Part shown: in pieces, positions 1-7,202 of the stretch
Layout of the letters: each line of letters begins with the position of its first letter
Position numbering within the stretch: position 1 is the first letter of the stretch
Origin: Deltaproteobacteria bacterium
GTDB taxonomy: Bacteria; Myxococcota_A; Polyangia; JAAYKL01
Direction of reading: 5' to 3'
Assembly: GCA_016936575.1 (NCBI GenBank)
Contig: JAFGXQ010000001.1
Coordinates: forward strand, 1 to 35,867
Length of the DNA: 35,867 bases
Program-made: the position numbers and the translations under genes
Notes under the pieces: generated by a model
What the model was told of the DNA's origin: nothing
Databases searched by the model: none
Seen by the model: the letters and a program-made list of their open reading frames with translations, nothing else

Positions 1-129
1 CCCCCCCCTCAAATCTTCACGATTGTTTCACTTGTCGGTCATGTACTCGTCGCGCAGTTGAGATATTTGAGCCTCGGAATCTGTCGGCATTGCAAGCAGA
101 AAACGAGTTGTTTATCACAGGAGAGAACC

Positions 130-2736
130 ATGCAGATGACGCGACGACTGGGCGGATACCATATTCTGGCGACCATTGGTCACGGGGGGATGGGAGATGT
201 GTATCTTGCAATGAAGGACGGCCCCGGCGGCTTCGGCAAGTTGCTGGTGCTGAAGGTGCTTCAGCATAAATTAATTGAGGATCCGGAGTTTCTGGCGATG
301 TTTCTGGATGAGGGCCGCATTGCAGCGCGCCTCAATCATCCGAATGTCGTACAGACATTTGAAACGGGCCGTGACGACGACGTTCACTACATTGTTATGG
401 AGTACCTGGATGGGGTGACGCTGGGGCGCCTGATGCAGGAGGAACTGCGAAATCCCGGGCCGAATACGCCGCGTCTGTTTTTAAGCATTCTGGCACAGGC
501 ATTGAGCGGACTTCATCATGCACATGAACTGACCGATTTCGATGGTCTGCCGCTTCATATCGTGCACCGGGATGCCACCCCGCAAAACATTTTTATCACG
601 TATGACGGCGCGGTGAAAATGGTGGACTTCGGTATCGCCAAAGCGTTGGATTCCAAAGCCGATACCCAGGCCGGCGTCTTCAAGGGAAAACTGGGATATC
701 TTCCCCCTGAACAGTTTACCAGCGGAGTGGTGGACCGACGGGCAGATGTGTTTTCGCTCGGCGTGGTATTGTGGGAAGCAATCGTCGGACGACGCATGTA
801 CAGAGGTAAATCCGAAATCGAGATAATGAACGCCCTGACCACCGGGAACTTTCCCAACGAGGACAGCTTACCCGGAACCGTTCCCGATGCGCTGAAATGG
901 ATTGTGTCTCGCGCGACCGCGGCCGCAGTGGAACAACGCTATGCCACCGCGCAGGAGTTTCAAGACGAGATTGAAGACTATCTTCAAGAAATCGGTGGAA
1001 GTCTGAGCACCCGGGAATTGGCTGAAATTGTGCGCCGACGATTTGCCGAGCAGAGAACCCGAATCGGTCGTTGTATAGAGCAGCAGTTGCGTTTGTACAA
1101 CGATTTTCAACATGGCCTTTTGGCAGGAAAGACACCCACAGAGTGGAATATGATTCCCAGGCTGGACGTGCCGCAGCAGTTGGTCGGTTCGCTGGTGGTG
1201 GACAGCAGCAGTCAGGGAGGTTTTTCGGAGTCGTCATTTTCCGAAGAAGCGACAGTGGATTGCAAATTACCTACCGGTATCCGCCCATCAACTACGCCGG
1301 TAAAAAGAAAATTCAAACAGTATACGGTGATGATTGCGGCCGCGGCCGCGCTGATGCTGGTTGGCGCCATGTGGTACGTGAAAAACAGCGCTGTGAAATT
1401 CGGTGACCTGGCCACTCGCCTGGGGCTGTCTGAACGCATCGGCGACGCAGAGAATACGGCGGTGCAGACTACGGCCGATGCGTCCGAAGAGATAGATGCG
1501 CGTCGTCGAGGTTCGGGAAAATATCCGGTGGTGTTATCCGGTGATATTGAAGAAGACACCGTACTCACCAACGACAGGATATACCTGTTGAAAAATACGG
1601 TATATGTGCATGCGGGAGCGTCTTTGATGATTCAGGCAGGTACGGTGATTCAGGGCGACAAAGCGTCTGCGGGAACATTAATCGTACAACCGGGAGCGCG
1701 CATTATCGCGCAGGGAACCGCCGAGCATCCGATTGTGTTCACCAGCGCCGAAAAGGAGGGGGGACGCGCTTCGGGGGACTGGGGCGGAATCATCGTTCTG
1801 GGGTTTGCGCCGGTCAATAATTCCCACAATGCGGAGCAGACTGCCGTGTTGGACGGCATCTCTTTCGGCGCCGAATACGGCGGAGACAATCCTGATGACG
1901 ATAGCGGAATACTGGAATATGTGCGCATCGAATACGCCGGACGGGAACTCGCGCCGAACGCCCGAACAAACGGCCTCACATTCGGTGGGGTCGGTAGATT
2001 TACCAAAGTGAATCATATACAGGTTAGACATGTGCGGGAGGACTGCTTCGCTTTTTTCGGCGGCACGGTGGATGCCAAATACCTGATTTGTCAGTCTCCG
2101 GGGGACGATGGGTTTGATTGGAACTATGGGTACGTCGGACGGTTGCAGTTCATTCTGCTTGCGGGTGGGGACGATACGGCCGATGGCGCCAACGGTTTGG
2201 AAGGGGGCAATGATCTGCGGGGAATCGGAACTGCGCCGATTAGCGCTCCCACCATTTATAACGCCACGTTGTGCGGGCAAAACGACCCGAAGGTGCGGGA
2301 GCACTATGGCGTTCTTGTCCGTCGCGGTACCCAGGGCGTTGTTGGAAACTCCATTTTTACCGGGTTTGCCGCAGGATACGATGTTCGCAATGAGCACACG
2401 TCGGTGAAAATTATCGCCAGCACGTTTTATGAAAATCTGCAGCATATCATAGCCTACCCGGAAAGCAATGACCGGCGCGGCGCGTACAAGAACGATGACA
2501 GCGATTTCAATGAATATCGATACGTAATGCAGCGATATTTGAAAAATTCAACAGCGGACCCCGGCATTGCGGGCTGCATTCGACGCACCGCTCGGATGTA
2601 CAAACCTGAGATACCGGTGGCGGGCGGAATGGTGCCCCCCAATGATGGATTTTTCGATACAACAGCGACCTATAGGGGTGCCTTCCGAAATGAAACCGAC
2701 GACTGGGACAAAGGCATCTGGGTGCAATGGATGTAG
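130..2736 (+). CDS. Transmembrane Ser/Thr protein kinase with extracytoplasmic beta-helix-like domain
   Basis: 868-residue protein that should phosphorylate Ser/Thr residues in the cytoplasm in response to something sensed outside the inner membrane. The ATG at 130 is chosen because AGGAGAG lies at 119-125; an in-frame TTG at 58 has no such site. Seen: glycine loop GHGGMG (residues 17-22), ATP-binding Lys42, catalytic HRD (146-148), DFG (166-168) and a PPEQ motif. The usual Lys after HRD is Thr (HRDATPQN), a variation common in myxobacterial kinases. A hydrophobic segment lies at about 398-418. From about 470 to the end, Gly/Val/Ile-rich repeats of the type GAxIIAxGTAEHPIVFTSA and GDWGGIIVLG suggest a right-handed parallel beta-helix, as in exported proteins of Bacteroidota and Myxococcota. 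The kinase call is firm; the ligand-sensing role of the tail is inferred. It converges on the phosphate transporter gene with 13 bp between stops. Confidence 0.9.
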   Translation: MQMTRRLGGYHILATIGHGGMGDVYLAMKDGPGGFGKLLVLKVLQHKLIEDPEFLAMFLDEGRIAARLNHPNVVQTFETGRDDDVHYIVMEYLDGVTLGRLMQEELRNPGPNTPRLFLSILAQALSGLHHAHELTDFDGLPLHIVHRDATPQNIFITYDGAVKMVDFGIAKALDSKADTQAGVFKGKLGYLPPEQFTSGVVDRRADVFSLGVVLWEAIVGRRMYRGKSEIEIMNALTTGNFPNEDSLPGTVPDALKWIVSRATAAAVEQRYATAQEFQDEIEDYLQEIGGSLSTRELAEIVRRRFAEQRTRIGRCIEQQLRLYNDFQHGLLAGKTPTEWNMIPRLDVPQQLVGSLVVDSSSQGGFSESSFSEEATVDCKLPTGIRPSTTPVKRKFKQYTVMIAAAAALMLVGAMWYVKNSAVKFGDLATRLGLSERIGDAENTAVQTTADASEEIDARRRGSGKYPVVLSGDIEEDTVLTNDRIYLLKNTVYVHAGASLMIQAGTVIQGDKASAGTLIVQPGARIIAQGTAEHPIVFTSAEKEGGRASGDWGGIIVLGFAPVNNSHNAEQTAVLDGISFGAEYGGDNPDDDSGILEYVRIEYAGRELAPNARTNGLTFGGVGRFTKVNHIQVRHVREDCFAFFGGTVDAKYLICQSPGDDGFDWNYGYVGRLQFILLAGGDDTADGANGLEGGNDLRGIGTAPISAPTIYNATLCGQNDPKVREHYGVLVRRGTQGVVGNSIFTGFAAGYDVRNEHTSVKIIASTFYENLQHIIAYPESNDRRGAYKNDDSDFNEYRYVMQRYLKNSTADPGIAGCIRRTARMYKPEIPVAGGMVPPNDGFFDTTATYRGAFRNETDDWDKGIWVQWM

Positions 2737-2749
2737 AAGGGGATGGCGC

Positions 2750-4480
2750 TTATCGCTCTCCGGCGAAAACCTGTGCCACGTTGTAGGCGTGGTCGCCGAT
2801 TTTTTCGAAGCTGGTGAGCATGTCGATGTAAATCAATCCCTGCTGAGCGGTGCATTCCTGATTGTTCAGTCGAGCGATGTGGCCTTTGCGAATTTTTTTA
2901 CGTAGGGCGTTGATTTCGGTTTCGTAGGCATCGGCTTCTTTCATGATTTGGCCTGAGGAATCAAAGATGTGCTGGTGCAGCAGCGACATAAATTTTCTCA
3001 CGTGGTCACCGATTTCCAGAATATCGGCGATGGCGTCCTCAGAGAACGGCATTTTCTTTTCGTAGCGCTTTTTCGCCAGACGCAACAGCGATTCACAGTG
3101 GTCGCCGATGCGCTCCAGGTCGTTGGCGCAGTTTAGAATGCCGCCCACTTCGTGGCTCTGCTGGGCGGAGAGTTCCAGCTGCGCCACGGGGACCAGGTAT
3201 TCGGTGATTTCTTTTTCGAGCAGGTCAATGGTTTGTTCCCGGCGCAAAATATCGTCGGCTGTCTTGCCCATTTTTTTCTTGGGGTGGGTGACCAAATCCA
3301 ATACCTGCTCAAACATCTGTTCCACTTCCTGCAGCATGCGGTTCAGCTCTCCCCGCGCCGCGTGGAGCGCCATGGGGGCCGACTCCATCACTTTGGGGTC
3401 GAGGAAGCGAAGATGGATTTCTTCGTTGTCTTTGCCGGGTACCAGTTTGGCGGAAAGCCACGCCAGCTGGTTGGAGAACGGCAGGAACAGGGCGGTGTTG
3501 ATAATATTGAACGCGCTGTGGAAAATGGCCAGGTACACCGTAATCGGAAACGCGGCGGCTTTGACGGCCGCCTTCAGCTGCTCCGGGTCCTGAATATTGC
3601 GAATGACATGAAAATCGATTTTGGCGGCGGCCGGGTAAATGATGTCGATTGCCGCCAGGAACGGCGTAAACAGCAGAATCGGCCAGACCGAACCAAGCAG
3701 GTTGAACAGAAAGTGCGCCCGCGCCGCCTGTTTGGCAGCGGTACTGGTGCCGATGGCCGCGAGATTGGCAGTGATGGTGGTTCCGATATTCTGCCCAAGC
3801 GCCAGGGCGCAGGCGGTGGGAATGTCGATGAGCCCCTGAGCCGCCATGGTCATGGTGACCGCCATGGCTGCGGATGAGGACTGTACAATAAAGGTGAAAA
3901 TCATTCCCACAAAAACAGGGACGAAGCGGTTGACGATGGTGTCGGCGCTGCAATGACAGGCGATCCAGGTTTCCACCTGCGGCGCTCCCTTCAGAACACT
4001 TACGGCGTCTTTCATGAAACCGAGGCCGATAAAGAGAATACCGAATCCGATGAGCACTTCCCCCCAGTCCGCCAGTTTTCGATGTCCGGTGAAGCGGGGT
4101 ATGAAACCGATGGCGATGGCCGGCAGCGCCATCAAAGCAATTTTAATTTTGAAACCGAAAATCGCCACCAGCCAGGCGGTGGCAGTGGTACCGATATTGG
4201 CGCCCATGATGACGCCGATGGACTGGTTCAAGGTAAGAAGCCCCGCATTCACGAAACCCACCAGCATCACGGTGGTTGCACTGGACGATTGAATGACACT
4301 GGTAACGACAAAGCCGGTGCCCACCCCGGCGAACCGGTTGGTGGTCATCGCGGAAAGCACGGAGCGCATTTTGTCGCCGGCCACTTTCTGCAGACCGTCG
4401 CTCATTACTTTCATTCCGTACAGAAAAAGCGCCAATCCGCCGAAAATTCCCACTAGCATATCGAAGTAATCAATGTTCAT
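2750..4480 (-). CDS. Na+/phosphate cotransporter with C-terminal PhoU-like domain (NptA/YjbB type)
   Basis: 576-residue inner-membrane protein predicted to couple Na+ to inorganic phosphate transport. Two inverted transport repeats are visible, each with a QSSSA motif (VIQSSSATTVMLVGF near the N-terminus and FIVQSSSAAMAVTM further in) and each followed by a NIGTT motif (GANIGTTATA and GQNIGTTITA), the hallmark of the Na/Pi-cotransporter II family. The last 200 or so residues are helical and contain two PhoU-type metal-binding motifs, DLERIGDH and SFEKIGDH. Length fits the family's transporter-PhoU fusion form. The ATG at 4480 is preceded by AAAGGAA at a slightly long spacing. The upstream region has a TATAAT -10 box and a Pho-box-like repeat array, which suits induction by phosphate starvation. 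No pst, phoB or phoR gene is in the window. The direction of phosphate movement cannot be read from sequence. Confidence 0.93.
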   Translation of the reverse strand: MNIDYFDMLVGIFGGLALFLYGMKVMSDGLQKVAGDKMRSVLSAMTTNRFAGVGTGFVVTSVIQSSSATTVMLVGFVNAGLLTLNQSIGVIMGANIGTTATAWLVAIFGFKIKIALMALPAIAIGFIPRFTGHRKLADWGEVLIGFGILFIGLGFMKDAVSVLKGAPQVETWIACHCSADTIVNRFVPVFVGMIFTFIVQSSSAAMAVTMTMAAQGLIDIPTACALALGQNIGTTITANLAAIGTSTAAKQAARAHFLFNLLGSVWPILLFTPFLAAIDIIYPAAAKIDFHVIRNIQDPEQLKAAVKAAAFPITVYLAIFHSAFNIINTALFLPFSNQLAWLSAKLVPGKDNEEIHLRFLDPKVMESAPMALHAARGELNRMLQEVEQMFEQVLDLVTHPKKKMGKTADDILRREQTIDLLEKEITEYLVPVAQLELSAQQSHEVGGILNCANDLERIGDHCESLLRLAKKRYEKKMPFSEDAIADILEIGDHVRKFMSLLHQHIFDSSGQIMKEADAYETEINALRKKIRKGHIARLNNQECTAQQGLIYIDMLTSFEKIGDHAYNVAQVFAGER

Positions 4481-4515
4481 GAGGTTGGTTCCTTTACCCT
4501 GGGACTGAGAAGTTC

Positions 4516-4553
4516 ATTATATTTTTGTTACCGGTTTGTCACACCATTGTCAC
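4516..4553 (-). promoter_or_regulatory. Predicted promoter with Pho-box-like triple direct repeat for the Na/Pi cotransporter
   Basis: On the minus strand a perfect TATAAT lies at 4521-4516. Directly upstream are three heptamers, GTAACAA (4531-4525), GTGACAA (4542-4536) and GTGACAA (4553-4547), spaced exactly 11 bp apart. They cover the place where a -35 box would be, which is otherwise a poor GTGTGA. Head-to-tail heptamers at an 11-bp period replacing the -35 box are the known form of PhoB/PhoP boxes. On the plus strand the units read TTGTCAC, close to the enterobacterial CTGTCAT; on the coding strand they resemble the Bacillus TTAACA unit. Orientation relative to transcription is therefore ambiguous. 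Confidence 0.6.
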
Positions 4554-4729
4554 AAATCATATCGGCAATATCCTATTTCCGCCCGAAAACACAAGCCAAA
4601 CCCGGGGAACAGCGAAAAAAGGCATATACTGCGAGGGATTTTGCTCATATAGATGAAAAAATCGCCATGTGAGCGAATTGTTACGCGATTTACGCTGCTG
4701 AAGAAAAGGAAACCGGTATACTTTCAGAC

Positions 4730-6076
4730 ATGAAATCGAATATTCGAACCCAAATGCTGGATGCCCTGGCCAAGAAGCAGGGGGCGAAGATTCCGACGTC
4801 TTCTCCCGGGCGTATCGGCCGGATGGCGCTGACCGCGCTGAAAAGCGGCAAAATGGTGCTTCAGGCCCACAAACACGGCGAAGCCGATGGCGAGATCGAT
4901 GCCGAAAAGCTGGTCAAACTGATCACTTCGGTGGGACAGCTAAAGGGCATTGCCATGAAGATGGGGCAGATTATGAGCTACATCGATGTGGCGTTGCCTC
5001 CTGAACTGCAGGAAGCGCTGAGCGTGCTGCAGACATACGCCCAGCCGATGCCGTTTAACCGGGTTTCGGAGATTGTTCGGACAGATCTGGGGGGCCGGGC
5101 GGATGTCCTGCTGCGAAATATGGTGCAGACACCGATTTCAGCGGCGTCCATCGGGCAGGTGCATCGCGCGGTTGTGGACGGTGCGGCGGTGGCGGTGAAG
5201 GTGCAGTACCCGGAGGTGAAAAAGGCCATTGAAAGCGATTTCGGACCGGCGTCGGTGGGAACCCGCATGGCGTCACTCTTTTATCCCAATGCCCGGGTGG
5301 ACGACTACGTGAAGGAAGCGCGTACCCGGTTTTTGGAAGAATGTGACTATATTCACGAAGCGCATTGTCAGGATGCGTTTCGCAGGCTGTTTGAGGCGCA
5401 CCCGGTGTTGTCGATTCCAGCCGTGTTTCCGGCCTATTGCGGCACTCATGTACTCACCACCGCGTTCGTTGACGGAGTGACATTTGATGCCTTTCTGGAG
5501 ACCGCACCGTCGCAGGAAACCCGTAATCGGTTGGGGGAAGCGTTGTTTGAGTTCTATATCGGCTCCCTGTTCAGAAACCACATGTACAACTGTGACCCCC
5601 ATCCCGGAAATTATCTGTTTCAAAAAGACGGCACTATCGCCATGCTCGACCACGGATGTACCCGTCAGTTTGACCCGGAGTTTGTGGGAAAACTGGCGTA
5701 TCTCACCCAGGCGGTGCACTCAGACCGGCGCGAACAGATTCATCAGGCGTTGCTGCGCCTTCAGATTGTGCGCCCTGAGAAGAGTTACGACTATGAAATG
5801 ATACGAGGTTTTCTGCGCTCTTTTTACGGTCCGATGCTCAAAGATGAAACGGCGCCGGTCGACCTGAGCAGCGCGATTGAAATGAAAGAGATGTTCAAGA
5901 AGAAGCAGCAGCTATTGAAATTTACCCTGCCCGGGGAGTTCACGTTTCTGTTTCGAATCCGTTTCGGGTTGATGAGCGTTCTGGCCCGCCTGGGTACCGA
6001 AGCCAATTGGTATCAGCTCGAAAGGCAATACATCGACGAGTTCAAACAGAAATACCCCATCCTCCTGTCCGAGTGA
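4730..6076 (+). CDS. ABC1/UbiB (AarF-like) atypical kinase family protein
   Basis: 448-residue cytoplasmic protein of the ABC1/UbiB/COQ8 family, ATP-binding proteins linked in many organisms to isoprenoid quinone synthesis or lipid homeostasis. Family motifs seen: KMGQ (residues 77-80, the KxGQ motif), AASIGQVHRA (from 138, the Ala-rich loop that replaces the usual glycine loop), VAVKVQ with Lys157, NCDPHPGN with Asp289 (catalytic loop) and MLDHG with Asp307 (metal-binding DFG equivalent). No C-terminal membrane helices are evident, unlike classic UbiB, so it resembles the shorter soluble members. The ATG at 4730 lacks a well-placed Shine-Dalgarno (GAAAAGGAAA is about 15 bp upstream), and a TATACT at 4717-4722 sits just before it, so a leaderless transcript is possible. 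No ubiquinone or menaquinone gene is nearby, so the pathway is not shown by context. Confidence 0.9.
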   Translation: MKSNIRTQMLDALAKKQGAKIPTSSPGRIGRMALTALKSGKMVLQAHKHGEADGEIDAEKLVKLITSVGQLKGIAMKMGQIMSYIDVALPPELQEALSVLQTYAQPMPFNRVSEIVRTDLGGRADVLLRNMVQTPISAASIGQVHRAVVDGAAVAVKVQYPEVKKAIESDFGPASVGTRMASLFYPNARVDDYVKEARTRFLEECDYIHEAHCQDAFRRLFEAHPVLSIPAVFPAYCGTHVLTTAFVDGVTFDAFLETAPSQETRNRLGEALFEFYIGSLFRNHMYNCDPHPGNYLFQKDGTIAMLDHGCTRQFDPEFVGKLAYLTQAVHSDRREQIHQALLRLQIVRPEKSYDYEMIRGFLRSFYGPMLKDETAPVDLSSAIEMKEMFKKKQQLLKFTLPGEFTFLFRIRFGLMSVLARLGTEANWYQLERQYIDEFKQKYPILLSE

Positions 6077-6153
6077 CCCGAACATTTTTAACAACAGCAT
6101 TATTTTTTTTGCAACAATTGGCGTTGGCGGCCGAAGCAGGGTGAACTTCATTT

Positions 6154-6172
6154 AAAAAGGATGCCTTGGATG
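6154..6172 (+). promoter_or_regulatory. Ribosome binding site that decides the Rpn start
   Basis: AAAAAGG at 6154-6160 directly abuts an upstream ATG at 6161, leaving no spacer, but lies nine bases before a second in-frame ATG at 6170. The second start is therefore favoured. It gives a protein beginning MDYDGSYKRIF, which matches the usual N-terminus of Rpn-family proteins. Confidence 0.65.
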
Positions 6173-7168
6173 GACTACGACGGCAGTTATAAAAGAATTT
6201 TTTCAGAAGCACGAATGGTGAAAGATTTGCTCACCGGTTTTATCAAACAGGATTGGGTGCAGGATTTGGATTTTTCGACACTGGAGCAGGTTGCGTCGCA
6301 GCGCATCAGTGATAGTTTTGACCAACGGTTCAATGACACGGTATGGAAAGCGAAGCTGAAAGATTCCTGGATATATATCTGTATCATGCTGGAGTTTCAA
6401 AGCGTTCCTGATAAGTGGATGCCGCTTCGCATCATGACCTACCTTGGGTTGCTCTATGAAGATTTAGTCCGCACAGGTGGTTTGCTGAAAACAGGAAAAC
6501 TTCCGCCGGTCCTACCGATCGTTTTGTACAATGGCAAACCGAGATGGCGGCATTCCGCGGAGATGTTCGATTTGATAGAGCACATTTCCTGTGACATGGA
6601 GCGCTACATGCCGCATGTATCATTTTTATTAATCGATGAGGGCGAGATACAGGATGAAAAGTTACGCGGCGCTGACATGAAGAATGCCCAGAATCTGGTT
6701 GCTTCGCTTTTTGCACTTGAAAACGCCGTTGAAAAACATGCTATACTCAATGTGGTTCACGAGATGTTGACCTGGCTGAAACAACCGGAGCAACAGTCTT
6801 TATCGCGGGCGCTTGGCAACTGGTTTGACCGGGTGTTGCGCCCCACCAGGAGCGACGACGACATTCCGGCGTTCGCGGATTTGCAGGAGGTGAGTACCAT
6901 GCTTCGAGAAACAGTTCAGGGATGGTATGATGAAGCCGAACGAAAAGGGCTGGCAGCAGGGCTGAGGAGGGGAATTCGGGAGGGGATGGAAAAAGGGATG
7001 GAAAAAGGGATGGAAAAAGGGATGCTGGAGGAACAGCAAAAAAACAACAAAAAAATGCTTCAGCTTGTTCGGGCGATGAACGACAACCATATTCCCATAC
7101 AAATGATATCTGATATTACACGACTGTCCATTGAGGAACTAAATCGCGTCCTAAACGGACACGAGTAA
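6170..7168 (+). CDS. Rpn family recombination-promoting nuclease / PD-(D/E)XK putative transposase
   Basis: 332-residue protein of the Rpn family (formerly transposase_31), DNA endonucleases with a PD-(D/E)XK fold; enterobacterial members have been linked to RecA-independent recombination and to toxicity and phage defence. Seen: the typical N-terminus YDGSYKRIFSEARMVKDLL, candidate catalytic Asp56 in FNDTVWKAK, and Glu75-x-Gln77 in MLEFQS, the ExQ form usual in this family; then a conserved PPVLPIVLYNG stretch. The C-terminal tail (residues 244-332) has GMEK repeats and a helical IPIQMISDITRLSIEEL module, as in other Rpn tails. A strong in-frame internal start lies at 6899 (see separate entry). 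It is a stand-alone gene between the ABC1 kinase and a convergent glycosidase. No terminal inverted repeats or target duplication were seen, so it is not evidently mobile here. Confidence 0.9.
   Translation: MDYDGSYKRIFSEARMVKDLLTGFIKQDWVQDLDFSTLEQVASQRISDSFDQRFNDTVWKAKLKDSWIYICIMLEFQSVPDKWMPLRIMTYLGLLYEDLVRTGGLLKTGKLPPVLPIVLYNGKPRWRHSAEMFDLIEHISCDMERYMPHVSFLLIDEGEIQDEKLRGADMKNAQNLVASLFALENAVEKHAILNVVHEMLTWLKQPEQQSLSRALGNWFDRVLRPTRSDDDIPAFADLQEVSTMLRETVQGWYDEAERKGLAAGLRRGIREGMEKGMEKGMEKGMLEEQQKNNKKMLQLVRAMNDNHIPIQMISDITRLSIEELNRVLNGHE
6885..6901 (+). promoter_or_regulatory. Internal Shine-Dalgarno and in-frame ATG within the Rpn gene
   Basis: A full AGGAGG at 6885-6890 is followed after eight bases by ATG at 6899-6901, in the same frame as the nuclease (codon 244). 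It is a far better initiation site than the one at the head of the gene. An in-frame GTG at 6890 is too close to the Shine-Dalgarno to matter. Confidence 0.65.
6899..7168 (+). CDS. Putative intragenic short Rpn protein (RpnS-like antitoxin), nested in frame
   Basis: Starting at the internal ATG, this would be an 89-residue protein identical to the C-terminal tail of the nuclease: MLRETVQGWYDEAERKGL, the GMEK repeat, then a KKMLQLVRAM and ISDITRLSIEEL helical module. It lacks the whole nuclease fold. In enterobacterial Rpn genes, short proteins translated from internal starts have been reported to bind and block the full-length toxic nuclease. The same geometry here makes such a regulator likely, but translation from this site is inferred from the AGGAGG and spacing only. 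If it is not used, the region is just the tail domain of the full protein. Confidence 0.5.
   Translation: MLRETVQGWYDEAERKGLAAGLRRGIREGMEKGMEKGMEKGMLEEQQKNNKKMLQLVRAMNDNHIPIQMISDITRLSIEELNRVLNGHE
6983..7024 (+). repeat. 12-bp tandem repeat encoding GMEK, 3.5 copies
   Basis: The unit GGGATGGAAAAA occurs three times exactly (6983-6994, 6995-7006, 7007-7018) plus a half copy to 7024. It is a multiple of three, so copy-number change would lengthen or shorten the Rpn tail by Gly-Met-Glu-Lys without a frameshift. It lies in the variable tail shared by the full-length and putative short proteins. Confidence 0.95.
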
Positions 7169-7202
7169 TCCGGCAGTTTAATTTTGTTCTCTTTGCTGTA
7201 AT

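Noticed and set aside
1..8. Run of eight C at the window edge, considered as a phase-variable tract
   Set aside because: It is cut by the window boundary and lies outside any visible gene, so nothing can be concluded.
1678..2445. 255-codon open frame antisense to the first kinase's tail
   Set aside because: Fully overlapped by a well-supported coding frame, with no recognisable sequence.
6983..7024. Short regular repeat considered as a CRISPR array
   Set aside because: Units are 12 bp and contiguous with no spacers, and they are in frame within a coding region.
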